64,000 nt of DNA, taken from Novosphingobium sp. SG919 (GTDB taxonomy: Bacteria > Pseudomonadota > Alphaproteobacteria > Sphingomonadales > Sphingomonadaceae). Below, piece after piece: positions 53,856 through 62,751 of the stretch (within the stretch, counting starts at the first letter, position 1; each line of letters opens with the position of its first letter). Below the pieces are notes generated by a model. That model worked only from the letters and a program-made list of their open reading frames with translations, had not been told where the DNA came from and did not search any database. The stretch covers positions 310,001-374,000 of the forward strand of contig NZ_JABCNG010000002.1 in assembly GCF_012932495.1 (NCBI RefSeq), in the 5' to 3' direction. Position numbers and translations under genes: made by a program.

Positions 53856-55728
53856 ATCCCCCCTGCAGGCGCCCGCGCCCCAATCACGCCCTGAACCTTT
53901 CCCCGAACCCGCGCCAGAGCCCGTCCTATCGCCTGACCGGCTTTTGCGGCCGGCCCGATCGCCTGCGCTTTCGCCCGTTCTCGCGCCGGCGCTTTCGATC
54001 GCCATCGTGGGCGCGGGGCCAACGGCGGTCTATGCCCTCGATGCGCTCCAGCGCCAGGGCTTGCCTTACCGCGTCACGCTGCTTGAAGCGGGCGGACAAC
54101 CGGGACAAGGCATTCCGTTCAATGCGCAGCACAATGGCGCACACCTTCTGGCCAATATCGCCGGGTTCGAATTGCCGGCGGTGGGCGAAACGCTCAACGC
54201 CTGGGCCATGCGGCAAACGCCGCAGCGCCAGGCCGCATTGGGCCTGGCCGGCATGGCGCATGATGAACGCGCGTTCTTTCCGCGCATGGCGCTGGGCGCC
54301 TATTATGCCGATCAGCTGGCACAGGCGATGGCGCCCGATGCCGGGCCTTGCGTCGTGACCCTGCATTGCCATGCCGAAGTGCACGACATCGTGGCACGTC
54401 CCGATGGCGTGCGCGTGCTGTGGACGCAATCCGATGGACCAGGGGGCGAGCGCCATGCTGCCGATTTCGACGCGGTGATCGTTGCCAGCGGCTATGGCAA
54501 GCCCGACGTGGGCGAGCGCCTGGCCGGCGCGACCGCGCGCGACAGCAAGGGGCGGCAGGTGGCCGTGCTGGGCAGTTCGCTGAGCGCCATCGATGCTGCG
54601 GTGGAACTGGCGGTGCGCCATGGCCAATTCCACGAAGCGGCCGACGGTACGCTGCAATACGCGATGGAGCGGCCCTTTTCCGTCACGTTCCTGTCGCGGC
54701 ACGGCCTGTTGCCCGAGGCCGATTTCTGGGTGCCCGAACAGGCCCCGCCGCTGCGCCATTGCACGCCCCTGGCGCTGGCCAGCGCGGTGCGTGGCGAGGA
54801 AGGCGATCTCGACCGCGCCTTTGCGCTGTTCGCGCGCGAACTGGCGCAGGCCGATCCGGCCTATGCCGCCGAGATGGCGCTCGACACCGCCGATGCCGAC
54901 AGCTTTGCCGATCGTCACTTCGCGCGCCGCATGGCGGCCGATCCCTTTGCGCATGCGCGGGCCAACCTGGCGCAAGCGCGCGCCAGCCATGCACAAGCCC
55001 GGCCCAGCCCCTGGCGCCATGCGATCCTGCGCATGCACGGAGCATTCGCCACGATCGTGCCTGCACTGGCGCCGGGGGACCTCGCGCGTTTCGTGCGCGG
55101 GCTCAAGCGCGTGTTCGTGGACAACTACGCGGCGGTGCCGCATCTTTCGGTGGAGCGCCTGCTGGCACTGCACGATGCCGGTGTGCTGACCGTCCAGCGC
55201 ATCGCCAGTGGTCAAAGCGTGACCCGTGCCCCGGACGCGGGTGGCAAAGCCGGCTGCTGGGCGATTGCCGGCGCAGGTTCGGTCGGCCACTTCGACGACG
55301 TGATCGACGCGCGCGGCCAGGCGCCGCTGGGCCTGGAAGACTTTCCCTTTCCCACGCTGCGCCTGCACTTGTGCGCGCAGGCGCTGGCGCAGGATCGCGA
55401 TTGGCATGAAGGCCTGGCCCCCGCACAAGGCCATGTGCTTGATCCCGAAGATCCTGCCCTGGCGCGCATCCACGTGCTGTCGTTGCCGTTCCTGCTGCAC
55501 CGGCACCCGTTCATCCAGGGCCTGACCGAAAGCGCCGCCATGGCGCGTGCTTGTGTGGCGGCGCTGGGCCGCCGCGCGCGCGCCGCCAGCCCATCCTCGG
55601 GCTCGGCGCGCGAAGACATCCATGCCGCGCTCGATTGGCTCGACCGCACCGAGCCGATCTACCTGGGCCGTGACGTGCTGATGGTGGCGCGCGGCGAGCG
55701 CGATGAGCAGGCGCCGCCAACGACCTGA
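53851..55728 (+). CDS. FAD/NAD(P)-binding protein with proline-rich N-terminus
   Basis: This protein of about 625 residues begins with ~45 Pro-rich residues and continues with a Rossmann FAD motif IAIVGAGPTAVYALDAL. It has PFNAQHNGAHLLANIAG, a second dinucleotide motif VAVLGSSLSAIDAAVEL and a long helical C-terminal half. This order matches the NAD_binding_9 family of HpnW/CzcO-unlike FAD proteins that lie near siderophore or sigma-factor genes; the reaction is unknown. ATG 53851 lies within an inverted repeat. An in-frame ATG at 53794 would add 19 residues. It is upstream of the FecI gene by 29 bases, possibly co-transcribed. Confidence 0.78.
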   Translation: MPSPLQAPAPQSRPEPFPEPAPEPVLSPDRLLRPARSPALSPVLAPALSIAIVGAGPTAVYALDALQRQGLPYRVTLLEAGGQPGQGIPFNAQHNGAHLLANIAGFELPAVGETLNAWAMRQTPQRQAALGLAGMAHDERAFFPRMALGAYYADQLAQAMAPDAGPCVVTLHCHAEVHDIVARPDGVRVLWTQSDGPGGERHAADFDAVIVASGYGKPDVGERLAGATARDSKGRQVAVLGSSLSAIDAAVELAVRHGQFHEAADGTLQYAMERPFSVTFLSRHGLLPEADFWVPEQAPPLRHCTPLALASAVRGEEGDLDRAFALFARELAQADPAYAAEMALDTADADSFADRHFARRMAADPFAHARANLAQARASHAQARPSPWRHAILRMHGAFATIVPALAPGDLARFVRGLKRVFVDNYAAVPHLSVERLLALHDAGVLTVQRIASGQSVTRAPDAGGKAGCWAIAGAGSVGHFDDVIDARGQAPLGLEDFPFPTLRLHLCAQALAQDRDWHEGLAPAQGHVLDPEDPALARIHVLSLPFLLHRHPFIQGLTESAAMARACVAALGRRARAASPSSGSAREDIHAALDWLDRTEPIYLGRDVLMVARGERDEQAPPTT

Positions 55729-55757
55729 TCTGCGGACGGAATTTTTTCGCAAGCGGG

Positions 55758-56402
55758 GTGACGGAAACGCGCGCGCAGTGCATCGATGCGCTGATGCCTG
55801 CAATGTCCTCTTCTCTCATCGGCTGGGTGAGCCGCCACGTGCTGCCGCACGAGCGCGCGCTGCGCACCTGGTTGCGCACCGCCTTTCCGGGGCGCGATGT
55901 CGATGACGTGGTCCAGGAATCCTATTGCCGGCTGGCTTCGCTATCCAGCGTCGCGCACATCGACGATCCCCGCCGCTATTTTTTCCGCATTGCGCGCAAT
56001 ATCGTGCTGGAGCAGGTACGCCGTGAGCGGGTGGTGCGCATCGAAGCGGCCAGCGGGCTGGCCGTGCTGGAAGGGGCAGCGCTTGAGCAGCAAGGCCAGG
56101 GCGAGGAAAGCAGCCCCGAACGGATTGTCGCCGGGCGTATGGCGCTGGAGCGGGTGGAGGCGTTGATCGACGCGCTGCCCGAGCGCAGCCGCGCGATCGT
56201 GCGCATGCGCAAGATCGACGGCCTGCCCCAGCGCGAGATCGCCGCGCGCCTTGGGCTTAGCGAGAACGTGGTGGAAAACGAAGTGGCGCGGGGCCTGCGC
56301 CGCGTGCTGGACCAGTTGACGGAAGGCGAGCGCGCGGAAATGCCCACGCGTGCCCGCCGCGCGCCGCCGGTGCGCGCGCCCCGGCAGGGAGAGCGGCCAT
56401 GA
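55758..56402 (+). CDS. ECF sigma factor, FecI type
   Basis: This sigma-70 family factor of up to 214 residues has region 2 (DVDDVVQESYCRLASL, ...DPRRYFFRIARNIVLEQVRRERV) and region 4 (LPERSRAIVRMRKIDGLPQREIAARLGLSENVVENEVARGL), as in FecI. It directs RNA polymerase to the adjacent receptor operon when released by FecR. The start is uncertain: GTG 55758 is the longest, while ATG 55794 or 55803 would start nearer the conserved region. It overlaps FecR by four bases (ATGA). Confidence 0.92.
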   Translation: MTETRAQCIDALMPAMSSSLIGWVSRHVLPHERALRTWLRTAFPGRDVDDVVQESYCRLASLSSVAHIDDPRRYFFRIARNIVLEQVRRERVVRIEAASGLAVLEGAALEQQGQGEESSPERIVAGRMALERVEALIDALPERSRAIVRMRKIDGLPQREIAARLGLSENVVENEVARGLRRVLDQLTEGERAEMPTRARRAPPVRAPRQGERP

Positions 56403-57430
56403 CGCCAGGCAATCCGATCGATGGCAATCCTACCGATGCCAATCCCGTCGATGTCCGGGCCTGCCAATGGGCCGCCGCGCTCGATCGCGGGCTCGATGCC
56501 CAGGAAGAAGCTGCGCTCGATGCCTGGCTTGGCGAGGACACGCGCCATCGCGGTGCCTTGCTGCGCGCCCAGGCCGGCATGGCGCTGCTCGATCGCTGCC
56601 GCGCGCTGGGCAGTGGTGGCGAGGCGGCCGATGACGCCGGCGATGCTGGGTCGGGCGAAGATGGGCCGGGCGAAGATGGGGCCGACGATCTGGCAAAGAG
56701 CGCAGGCTGGCGCACCACCCGTCGCCAGGCGCTTGCCCTGGCGGGCGTGGGCGTGGCCGGCGGGTTGGTCGGCGCGAGCGCGCTGGCGCTGTGGCCACAA
56801 GGGCAGGGCATCCGCACGCGCATCGGCGAGATGCGCCGCGTGCCGCTGGCCGACGGGTCGATGGCGGTGGTCAATAGCGGCAGCGAATTGAACCTGTCGT
56901 TCACCCCGCGCCGCCGCGATGTGAACCTGGCGCAGGGCGAGGCGTGGTTCCAGGTGGCCAAGGCGCCCGACCGGCCCTTTACCGTGCGCGCCGGCCGCGT
57001 GCGGGTGCAGGCGGTGGGCACCGCATTCAACGTGCGCCGTGCCGGCGTCGGGGTTGACGTGGTGGTGACCGAAGGCACGGTGAAAGTGTGGAGCGAAGGG
57101 GGCGAGCCGCTCCTGGTGAAGGCTGGTCAGCGCGCCGTGCTCGACGATGGCGTGGGCCTGGCAGTCAGCGCCATCGCGCCCGACGCGGCACAGCAGGAAC
57201 TGGCCTGGCGCGAAGGGCAGATCGTGCTGGACGACGTGACGCTGGCCCAGGCTGCGCAACGCTTCAACGCCTATCACGAAGACCGCCTGGAAGTGGACCC
57301 GGCGCTGGCCGACAAGCGTGTGGTCGGCTCTTTCCAAACCAACGACATGGATGGTTTTGCCCAGGCCTGTGCGGCCATGGTAGGCGGCCGGGTTGAGCGC
57401 GGCAACGGCGTCATCCGTATTTTGCGATAG
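56399..57430 (+). CDS. FecR-type anti-sigma/sigma-activating membrane protein
   Basis: This 343-residue protein has an N-terminal DUF4880-like cytoplasmic domain (CQWAAALDRGLDAQEEAALDAWL) and an acidic Gly/Asp linker (DAGDAGSGEDGPGEDGADD). A membrane segment follows (ALALAGVGVAGGLVGASALALW), then a periplasmic FecR domain (VPLADGSMAVVNSGSELNL, VGTAFNVRR) and a C-terminal STN-like domain. It passes the signal from the STN receptor downstream to FecI. The linker is coded by a DNA micro-repeat (GGGCGAAGATGGGCC twice, near 56653-56683), and the N-terminus has three N-P-x-D units. Confidence 0.92.
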   Translation: MTPGNPIDGNPTDANPVDVRACQWAAALDRGLDAQEEAALDAWLGEDTRHRGALLRAQAGMALLDRCRALGSGGEAADDAGDAGSGEDGPGEDGADDLAKSAGWRTTRRQALALAGVGVAGGLVGASALALWPQGQGIRTRIGEMRRVPLADGSMAVVNSGSELNLSFTPRRRDVNLAQGEAWFQVAKAPDRPFTVRAGRVRVQAVGTAFNVRRAGVGVDVVVTEGTVKVWSEGGEPLLVKAGQRAVLDDGVGLAVSAIAPDAAQQELAWREGQIVLDDVTLAQAAQRFNAYHEDRLEVDPALADKRVVGSFQTNDMDGFAQACAAMVGGRVERGNGVIRILR

Positions 57431-57436
57431 CATGGG

Positions 57437-57467
57437 ATGACAAAAAGCGGGAACCGGTTTTTGTCAT
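57437..57467 (+). terminator. Terminator after fecR
   Basis: ATGACAAAAA and TTTTTGTCAT form a perfect ten-base stem around an 11-base loop whose GC-rich part (GCGGGAACCGG) can pair further. It begins seven bases after the fecR stop. The T-run of the right arm and the position make it a plausible intrinsic terminator that separates the sigma/anti-sigma genes from the receptor. Confidence 0.65.
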
Positions 57468-57488
57468 TAAATCACACGATAACAAAGG

Positions 57489-57533
57489 TCTGGAGCACAA
57501 TCCTGTTTTTGTGAAACGCCATTGTGCTCCAGA
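57489..57533. promoter_or_regulatory. 13-base perfect dyad between fecR and the TonB receptor
   Basis: TCTGGAGCACAAT (57489-57501) and ATTGTGCTCCAGA (57521-57533) are perfect inverted copies separated by 19 bases. It lies 102 bases before the receptor ATG, after the fecR terminator, in an AT-rich stretch that should contain the receptor promoter. A dimeric regulator or an RNA hairpin in the leader could use it. Confidence 0.6.
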
Positions 57534-57634
57534 TTTCGCATATTTTTTGAACCGGACTGACGGAAAAGCGTTGGCCGGTCATCTGTGGGTCCGAACGCTG
57601 CAAAAGCGCGCCAACCTTCAGGGGAGGATTACCC

Positions 57635-60517
57635 ATGCGATCGATCCATCGCTTCTGCATCTCTTCATCTATTCTGGCCGGTGCGGCCATGGTGGCCAGT
57701 GCGCCTGCGCTGGCCGATGAACAGGTGCGCCAGTTCGACGTTCCCGGCCAGGCCGCCAAGGATGGCATCGTGATCTTTGCCCGCCAGGCCGGCATCCAGA
57801 TCCTGGCGCCCGGCTCTGCCACGCAAGGGCGCCGCACCGCGCCGCTCAAGGGCCGCTTTACGGTGAGCGATGGCCTGCGCCGCCTGGCCGCTTCGGGCCA
57901 TCTGCGCCTGGTATCGTTCGACGGCCGCACGGCCGTTCTGGCCGACGCGCAATCGCCCGACCGGCCGATCGATCCGCCGCCGGCGCGCCTGCGCGCCGCG
58001 CCCCGGCCGCTGGCAACCCCAGTTGCGGCGCAAACGGTTGCCCCGGCGCCTGCCGCATCGCCCAGCCCGGTCGAGGCCCAGGATGCGCCACCCCCCGGCA
58101 TCGTGGGCACCGAAGCCATCGTGGTGACCGGCAGCACTTCGGGCCGCCGCACGCAGTTCAATTCCTCCAGCAACGTGACGCTGGCCAACGCGGCCGAATT
58201 GCAGCGCAAGGCGCCGCGCTCGGTGGCCGAAACGCTCGAACTCGTCCCCGGCATCTTCGTGGAGGCCACCGCCGGCCCGGCTTCCAACAACTATTCGGTG
58301 CGCGGCCTGCGCGGCGGCGGGCAGACGTTCATCACGCTGGAGCAGGATGGCCTGCCCATCCTCTATGGCGGTGGCGGTGCCGACTTCTATTTCCAGCAGG
58401 ACCTGTCGGTCGATCGCATGGAAGCGGTGGAAGGCGGCACCTCGGGCGTGCTGGCCCCCAATGGCGCGGGCGCGACGATCAACTTCATCTCGCGCAAGCT
58501 CAATTTCGACAAGCTGGGCGGCGCGGTGCGCGTCAGTGGCACGACCTATTCGGATTTTCGGGCCGATGCCTATCTTTCCGGCCCGGTGTCCGATGGCCTG
58601 GCCTATAGCCTGAGCGGCTATTTCTGGAGCCAGCGCGGCCAGCGCAAATCGTCGTTCCGCTACAACAGCTATCAGGTGAAGGGCCAGATCGAGAAGCGGT
58701 TCGACGACGATGGCTTTGTGCGCCTGACGCTGCAGCGCCGCGACGAGCGCGATCCCTATTATGCCGACATGCCCTTTGCCGTGGATTCGTCGGGCAAGAT
58801 CGGCAGCGTGCCGGGCACCGACCTGAAATACGACAACATCCTGGGTGAGGCGTTCCGTTCGATCGCGGTGCCCGATGCCTCGGCTACGGGCAATCGCCTG
58901 CGCACCTTCAGCGGCAAGGATGGCATCCACACCACCTCGTGGACCTATCGCATCGACATGGAAAAGCCGCTGGCCGATGGCGTGAAGCTGTTTGCCCGTG
59001 CGCGCTATCTTGATGGCAATTATGATTTCAACGGCATCTTCCCGGGCAGCGGCTCGGGCACGGCGGGCCTCGCTTCGGCGGTGGATTACCTGACGCCGGG
59101 CACTTCGCCGATCGCCAGCACGCTGACGGCGGGCGCGGCGGCCTTTCCCGGCACGGCGCAGTTCGGCATTCGCGATACGCTGACCGGCAAGGTCATCGCC
59201 GCGTCGGACACGGCCACGCTCAACGCGCTCAACGGCAATGGCCTGCTGCAGCAGACCGTGCTCAACCACCAGACGCTCTCGACCAAGGATTTTGGCAGCA
59301 ACTTTGGCGTGACCTGGGACGCCCGCAGCGATGCGATCCAGAACTCGCTGACCGTGGGCGGCATGTATTACGACGTGAAGCATCGCAACGACCAGTCGGC
59401 CGTGGCCACGCTGATCAACGACGTGCGCAACAATTCGCACATCTATGACGTGGTGGCGCTGAGCGCGGGGGGCGAAGTGCTGGGCCAGCTCACCAACAAC
59501 GGCATGCTCAGCTATGGCAACTGGGGCCAGGGGATCTACAACGATCACGTCGAAAGCCTGTCGGGCTATTTCAACGACGAACTGACCATCAATGACAAGC
59601 TGCACATCGACTTTGGCGCGCGGTACGAACACCAGCACGTGGCGGTTAACATCGGCAACACCGCCACCGTGAACGAAGCGGTGCCGGCCGGCACGCCGGG
59701 CCTGGCGCAGGACGTGGGCAGCACGTTTGACGGCACCTATACCCGCTATGCCGCGAGCTATCACGACTGGGCCTATACCGCCGGGATCAACTACGAACTG
59801 ACGCCCAACGTCTCGCTCTATCTGCGCGGGGCCAAGGGTTTCCAGACCAACGGCGGTGACACCGGCGGCACGCACGCGCCCACCGATCTCACGCTCTATG
59901 AAGGCGGGGTGCGGCTGCGCACTTCGTTCCTCTCGGCCTCGATCGTCGGCTTCCGCACCTTGTTCAAGAACCAGTCGTACCAGTTCATCAATCCGTCGGA
60001 CCCAGCCAATGCCGTCAACGCTTTGGCCAACAACACCACCAACGGGGTGCAACTCGATGCCGAAGTGCGGCCGACGCGGTACTTCACCATCACGGCCACG
60101 GGCGTCTACCAGGTGCCGCGCCTCAACAACCTTCGCTTCGATGGCGCCGCCCAGACGCAATACGAAGGCAATACGCCGGAACGCACGCCGAAAAAGCTGC
60201 TCACCGTCACGCCCACCTTCACGCTGCCCCATGGGCTTGGCGAGATTTATGGCCGGTGGAAATACGTGGGTAAGATCTTTGCCGACGCAGGCAATGGCGT
60301 GGCCCTGCCCAGCTATAGCGTGTTCACCATCGGCACCAATCTCAACCTGAGCGACCAGTTGAACCTGGCGGTGAGCGTGGACAACCTGACCAACGCCAAG
60401 GGCTTTACCGAAGGCAACCCGCGCCAGGGGCAGACCCAGACGATCGTCAACGGCTATTTCTATGGCCGCGCGATCGCCGGGCGCAACGCCATGGCGTCGC
60501 TCACCTATCGGTTCTGA
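57635..60517 (+). CDS. TonB-dependent transducer with N-terminal STN domain
   Basis: This 960-residue FecA-type receptor has a signal peptide (ISSSILAGAAMVASAPALA) and an STN signalling domain (residues ~30-85: FDVPGQAAKDGIVIFARQAGIQIL, LKGRFTVSDGLRRLAASG). A Pro/Ala-rich linker follows, then a TonB box (EAIVVTG), a plug (LELVPGIFVEA, VRGLRGGGQTFITLEQDG) and a barrel ending SLTYRF. The STN domain senses ligand binding and signals to FecR, so this receptor induces its own operon. Downstream enzymes suggest a carbohydrate or glycoconjugate ligand, not only iron. AGGGGAGGA lies 11 bases before the ATG. Confidence 0.95.
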   Translation: MRSIHRFCISSSILAGAAMVASAPALADEQVRQFDVPGQAAKDGIVIFARQAGIQILAPGSATQGRRTAPLKGRFTVSDGLRRLAASGHLRLVSFDGRTAVLADAQSPDRPIDPPPARLRAAPRPLATPVAAQTVAPAPAASPSPVEAQDAPPPGIVGTEAIVVTGSTSGRRTQFNSSSNVTLANAAELQRKAPRSVAETLELVPGIFVEATAGPASNNYSVRGLRGGGQTFITLEQDGLPILYGGGGADFYFQQDLSVDRMEAVEGGTSGVLAPNGAGATINFISRKLNFDKLGGAVRVSGTTYSDFRADAYLSGPVSDGLAYSLSGYFWSQRGQRKSSFRYNSYQVKGQIEKRFDDDGFVRLTLQRRDERDPYYADMPFAVDSSGKIGSVPGTDLKYDNILGEAFRSIAVPDASATGNRLRTFSGKDGIHTTSWTYRIDMEKPLADGVKLFARARYLDGNYDFNGIFPGSGSGTAGLASAVDYLTPGTSPIASTLTAGAAAFPGTAQFGIRDTLTGKVIAASDTATLNALNGNGLLQQTVLNHQTLSTKDFGSNFGVTWDARSDAIQNSLTVGGMYYDVKHRNDQSAVATLINDVRNNSHIYDVVALSAGGEVLGQLTNNGMLSYGNWGQGIYNDHVESLSGYFNDELTINDKLHIDFGARYEHQHVAVNIGNTATVNEAVPAGTPGLAQDVGSTFDGTYTRYAASYHDWAYTAGINYELTPNVSLYLRGAKGFQTNGGDTGGTHAPTDLTLYEGGVRLRTSFLSASIVGFRTLFKNQSYQFINPSDPANAVNALANNTTNGVQLDAEVRPTRYFTITATGVYQVPRLNNLRFDGAAQTQYEGNTPERTPKKLLTVTPTFTLPHGLGEIYGRWKYVGKIFADAGNGVALPSYSVFTIGTNLNLSDQLNLAVSVDNLTNAKGFTEGNPRQGQTQTIVNGYFYGRAIAGRNAMASLTYRF

Positions 60518-60530
60518 CGTCCCCCCCCCC

Positions 60531-60564
60531 GCGCCGGGGGCTGCCCTCCCATGGCCCCCGGCGC
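60531..60564 (+). terminator. Hairpin after the TonB transducer
   Basis: GCGCCGGGGGC (60531-60541) and GCCCCCGGCGC (60554-60564) form a perfect 11-base stem with a 12-base loop, 13 bases after the receptor stop and just after a run of ten C. There is no T-run. It is a probable terminator or partial terminator before the glycosidase-like gene. Confidence 0.6.
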
Positions 60565-60595
60565 ACCCCCTTCTCATTCGTATTGTTGATCCTTT

Positions 60596-60688
60596 CGTCA
60601 CCCCGGACTTGATCCGGGGTCCCACTTCTTGGAGCTTGGCGTAACGCTGCAGGAAAAAGCGGGACCCCGGGTCAAGCCCGGGGCGGCG
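60596..60688. repeat. REP-like palindromic element (sphingomonad type)
   Basis: Two 35-base arms (60596-60630 and 60654-60688) are inverted copies differing at seven positions, all transitions, so most of the differences still allow G-U pairs in RNA. The cores are CCCCGGACTTGATCCGGGG and CCCCGGGTCAAGCCCGGGG, separated by 23 bases. This is a dispersed intergenic element of alphaproteobacterial genomes. Only this copy was seen in the window. It lies between the receptor and the glycosidase-like gene. Confidence 0.75.
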
Positions 60689-60732
60689 GATGGAGATTTA
60701 GAGGCCAACGTCTTTTCCTTACAGGAGTCCCC

Positions 60733-62751
60733 ATGATCCCCTCTCGCGTGCTGGCCCCGCTGGCCTTGCTGTTTCTGGCCGGGGCCGCACCGGCACCGGT
60801 GTTGCAGGAGGGGCTCAATCTCAACACCTTCGTGCAAGAGGGCGATGTGGCAGCGCATGTGCTGCTGCGCTCGGGGACTGATCCGCGCCTGATCGTGGCG
60901 TTTCCCGCGGGCAACAGCGGGGTGGGCCTGTGGTTCGGCAGGATTGCCAAGCCGGCGCAATGGGCGATCACCACGCCGCCGGTGCCGATCCATGAAGCCG
61001 ATGCCCAGGGCCGCCCGTTGCGCGGCGTGCGCCTTGCCGCCCAGATCGCTGCGCCGCGGCTGGATCTCAAGCAGGCCGTGCTGTCCAGCGTGCGCGTGCT
61101 GCGCGACTACCAGGCGCTCGGCACGGCGCCCGGGCAAGTGCTGGTGGCGCCGACGATCGCCGGGCAAAGCGTGGTATGGCAGCGCGACCGGCTGGACGGC
61201 AAGGCAGGCTATCGGCTGGCCCTGACCATCACCCACGGGCGCCTGGTCGATGGTGCGATCGTGGCCGGCGCCGATGGGCGCATCGCTGTGGCGATCACCG
61301 CCTTGAGCGGCGATCCCGCGCTGACGCCCTACACCTCGCAAACCCTGCTGACGCCCCAGGCGGCGGCCGATCCGGCGGCGCGGCGCGCGTTGCAATTCCT
61401 GAGCTATCATGAGAAGTTCCTTGCCGGTTCCTGGCGGTTCAACACCTATTTCGGACGGGACACGCTCATGTCGGTGCGCCTGCTGATGCCGGTGTTGACG
61501 CCGCCGGCGGTGGAAACGGGCTTGCGCTCGGTGCTCACCCGCCTGTCGGCCGATGGCAATGTCGCGCACGAGGAAGACATCGGCGAATTTGCCGTGCTCG
61601 ACCATCTGAAAGCGGGCGAAGGGCCGAGCGACGCGCCGACCTACAACTATGCGATGATCGACAGCGCCTTTTTGCTGGCCCCGGTGGCGCGGGCCTGGCT
61701 GGTGGACGATCCGCGTGGGGCAGCCCGCGCGGGCACCTTCCTGGCCGAGCGCGACGGGGACAAGGCGCTGGGCGCCGCGCTGATGGCCAATCTGCGCCAT
61801 GTGGCGCAGGCGGCAGATGCCTTTGCCCGCGATCCGCGCTGGCAGAACCTCATCGCGCTCAAGCCCGGCATGGATGCGGGCGAATGGCGCGACAGCAACG
61901 ATGGCCTGGGCGGCGGACGCTATCCTTACGATGTCAACGCCGTGCTGGTGCCGGCCGCGCTCGATGCCACCGCCGCGATGGCGCGGGCCGGGTTGCTCGA
62001 TGCCTATGCCACGCCGCAGGACCGGGCGATGCTCGCGCGCCTGCCGCAGATGGCCAAGGTCTGGCACGAAGCGGCGCCGCGCCTGTTCCTGCAAAGCGTG
62101 CCTGCGGCCAAGGCGCGGGCGCAAGTGGACGCCTATGCCAAGGCCGAAGGCGTGCCGGCCACGCCCGCGCTGGCCGCGCTGGGCAACCAGCCGCTGCGTT
62201 ATCACGCCATCGCGCTTGATGGCGCGGGGCAGCCGGTGCCGATACTCCATTCCGACGAAGGCTTTGCCCTGCTGATGGGCAGCCCCGATGCCGATCAGGT
62301 CATGCTGGCCGCCGATACCATGGCGCGGCCCTTTCCCGCCGGGTTGATGACCGGGGCGGGCATGGTGGTCGCCGATCCGGCGCTGGCCCCGCCGGCCTTG
62401 CAGGCACGCTTTGGCCGCAATGCCTATCACGGCACGGTGGTGTGGTCGTGGCATCAGGCCCTGGCGGCGGCGGGCCTGGCGCGGCAGGCGGCGCGGGCCG
62501 ATCTGCCCGCCCCGGTCTGTGCGCGGGTGCGTACAGCGCAGGCGGCGCTGTGGCGCGGGATCGACGCCAGCCGCGCGGTGCAAAGCTCCGAGCTGTGGTC
62601 GTGGAGCTATGCCGGCGGGCGCTACAAGGTGGAAGCGTTCGGCGCGCGTGGCGGCGATGCCGATGAATCCAACGCGGCGCAATTGTGGAGCACGGTTTAC
62701 CTAGCGCTCAAGCGTCCGGCGCCGGGCGTCAACGGCTGCGGCCAGCGATGA
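60733..62751 (+). CDS. Exported six-hairpin-glycosidase-like protein
   Basis: This 672-residue protein has a signal peptide (VLAPLALLFLAGAAPAP), a beta-rich N-terminal third and an alpha-helical repeat region. The latter shows the strings GSWRFNTYFGRDTLMSVRLL, VAHEEDIGEFAVLDH, YNYAMIDSAFLL and HGTVVWSWHQALAAAGL. This pattern is like the (alpha/alpha)6 barrels of glycogen-debranching and GH15/GH63-type glycosidases, with acidic residues that could be catalytic (RDT, EED). The family assignment is tentative and no specific GH family is claimed. It ends in an ATGA overlap with the halogenase-family gene. Confidence 0.7.
   Translation: MIPSRVLAPLALLFLAGAAPAPVLQEGLNLNTFVQEGDVAAHVLLRSGTDPRLIVAFPAGNSGVGLWFGRIAKPAQWAITTPPVPIHEADAQGRPLRGVRLAAQIAAPRLDLKQAVLSSVRVLRDYQALGTAPGQVLVAPTIAGQSVVWQRDRLDGKAGYRLALTITHGRLVDGAIVAGADGRIAVAITALSGDPALTPYTSQTLLTPQAAADPAARRALQFLSYHEKFLAGSWRFNTYFGRDTLMSVRLLMPVLTPPAVETGLRSVLTRLSADGNVAHEEDIGEFAVLDHLKAGEGPSDAPTYNYAMIDSAFLLAPVARAWLVDDPRGAARAGTFLAERDGDKALGAALMANLRHVAQAADAFARDPRWQNLIALKPGMDAGEWRDSNDGLGGGRYPYDVNAVLVPAALDATAAMARAGLLDAYATPQDRAMLARLPQMAKVWHEAAPRLFLQSVPAAKARAQVDAYAKAEGVPATPALAALGNQPLRYHAIALDGAGQPVPILHSDEGFALLMGSPDADQVMLAADTMARPFPAGLMTGAGMVVADPALAPPALQARFGRNAYHGTVVWSWHQALAAAGLARQAARADLPAPVCARVRTAQAALWRGIDASRAVQSSELWSWSYAGGRYKVEAFGARGGDADESNAAQLWSTVYLALKRPAPGVNGCGQR

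Noticed and set aside
60521..60530. Run of ten C after the receptor stop
   Set aside because: It lies outside coding sequence, and a role in phase variation is unlikely there. It could be relevant only to sequencing accuracy.
57665..60625. A 986-codon minus-strand frame opposite the STN receptor
   Set aside because: It is an antisense shadow of a clearly recognisable receptor. Its composition is Arg/Ala/His-rich and it has no domain signature.
60598..62682. A 694-codon minus-strand frame opposite the glycosidase-like gene
   Set aside because: The plus-strand gene has a signal peptide, an upstream ribosome site and a coupled downstream start; the minus frame has none of these.
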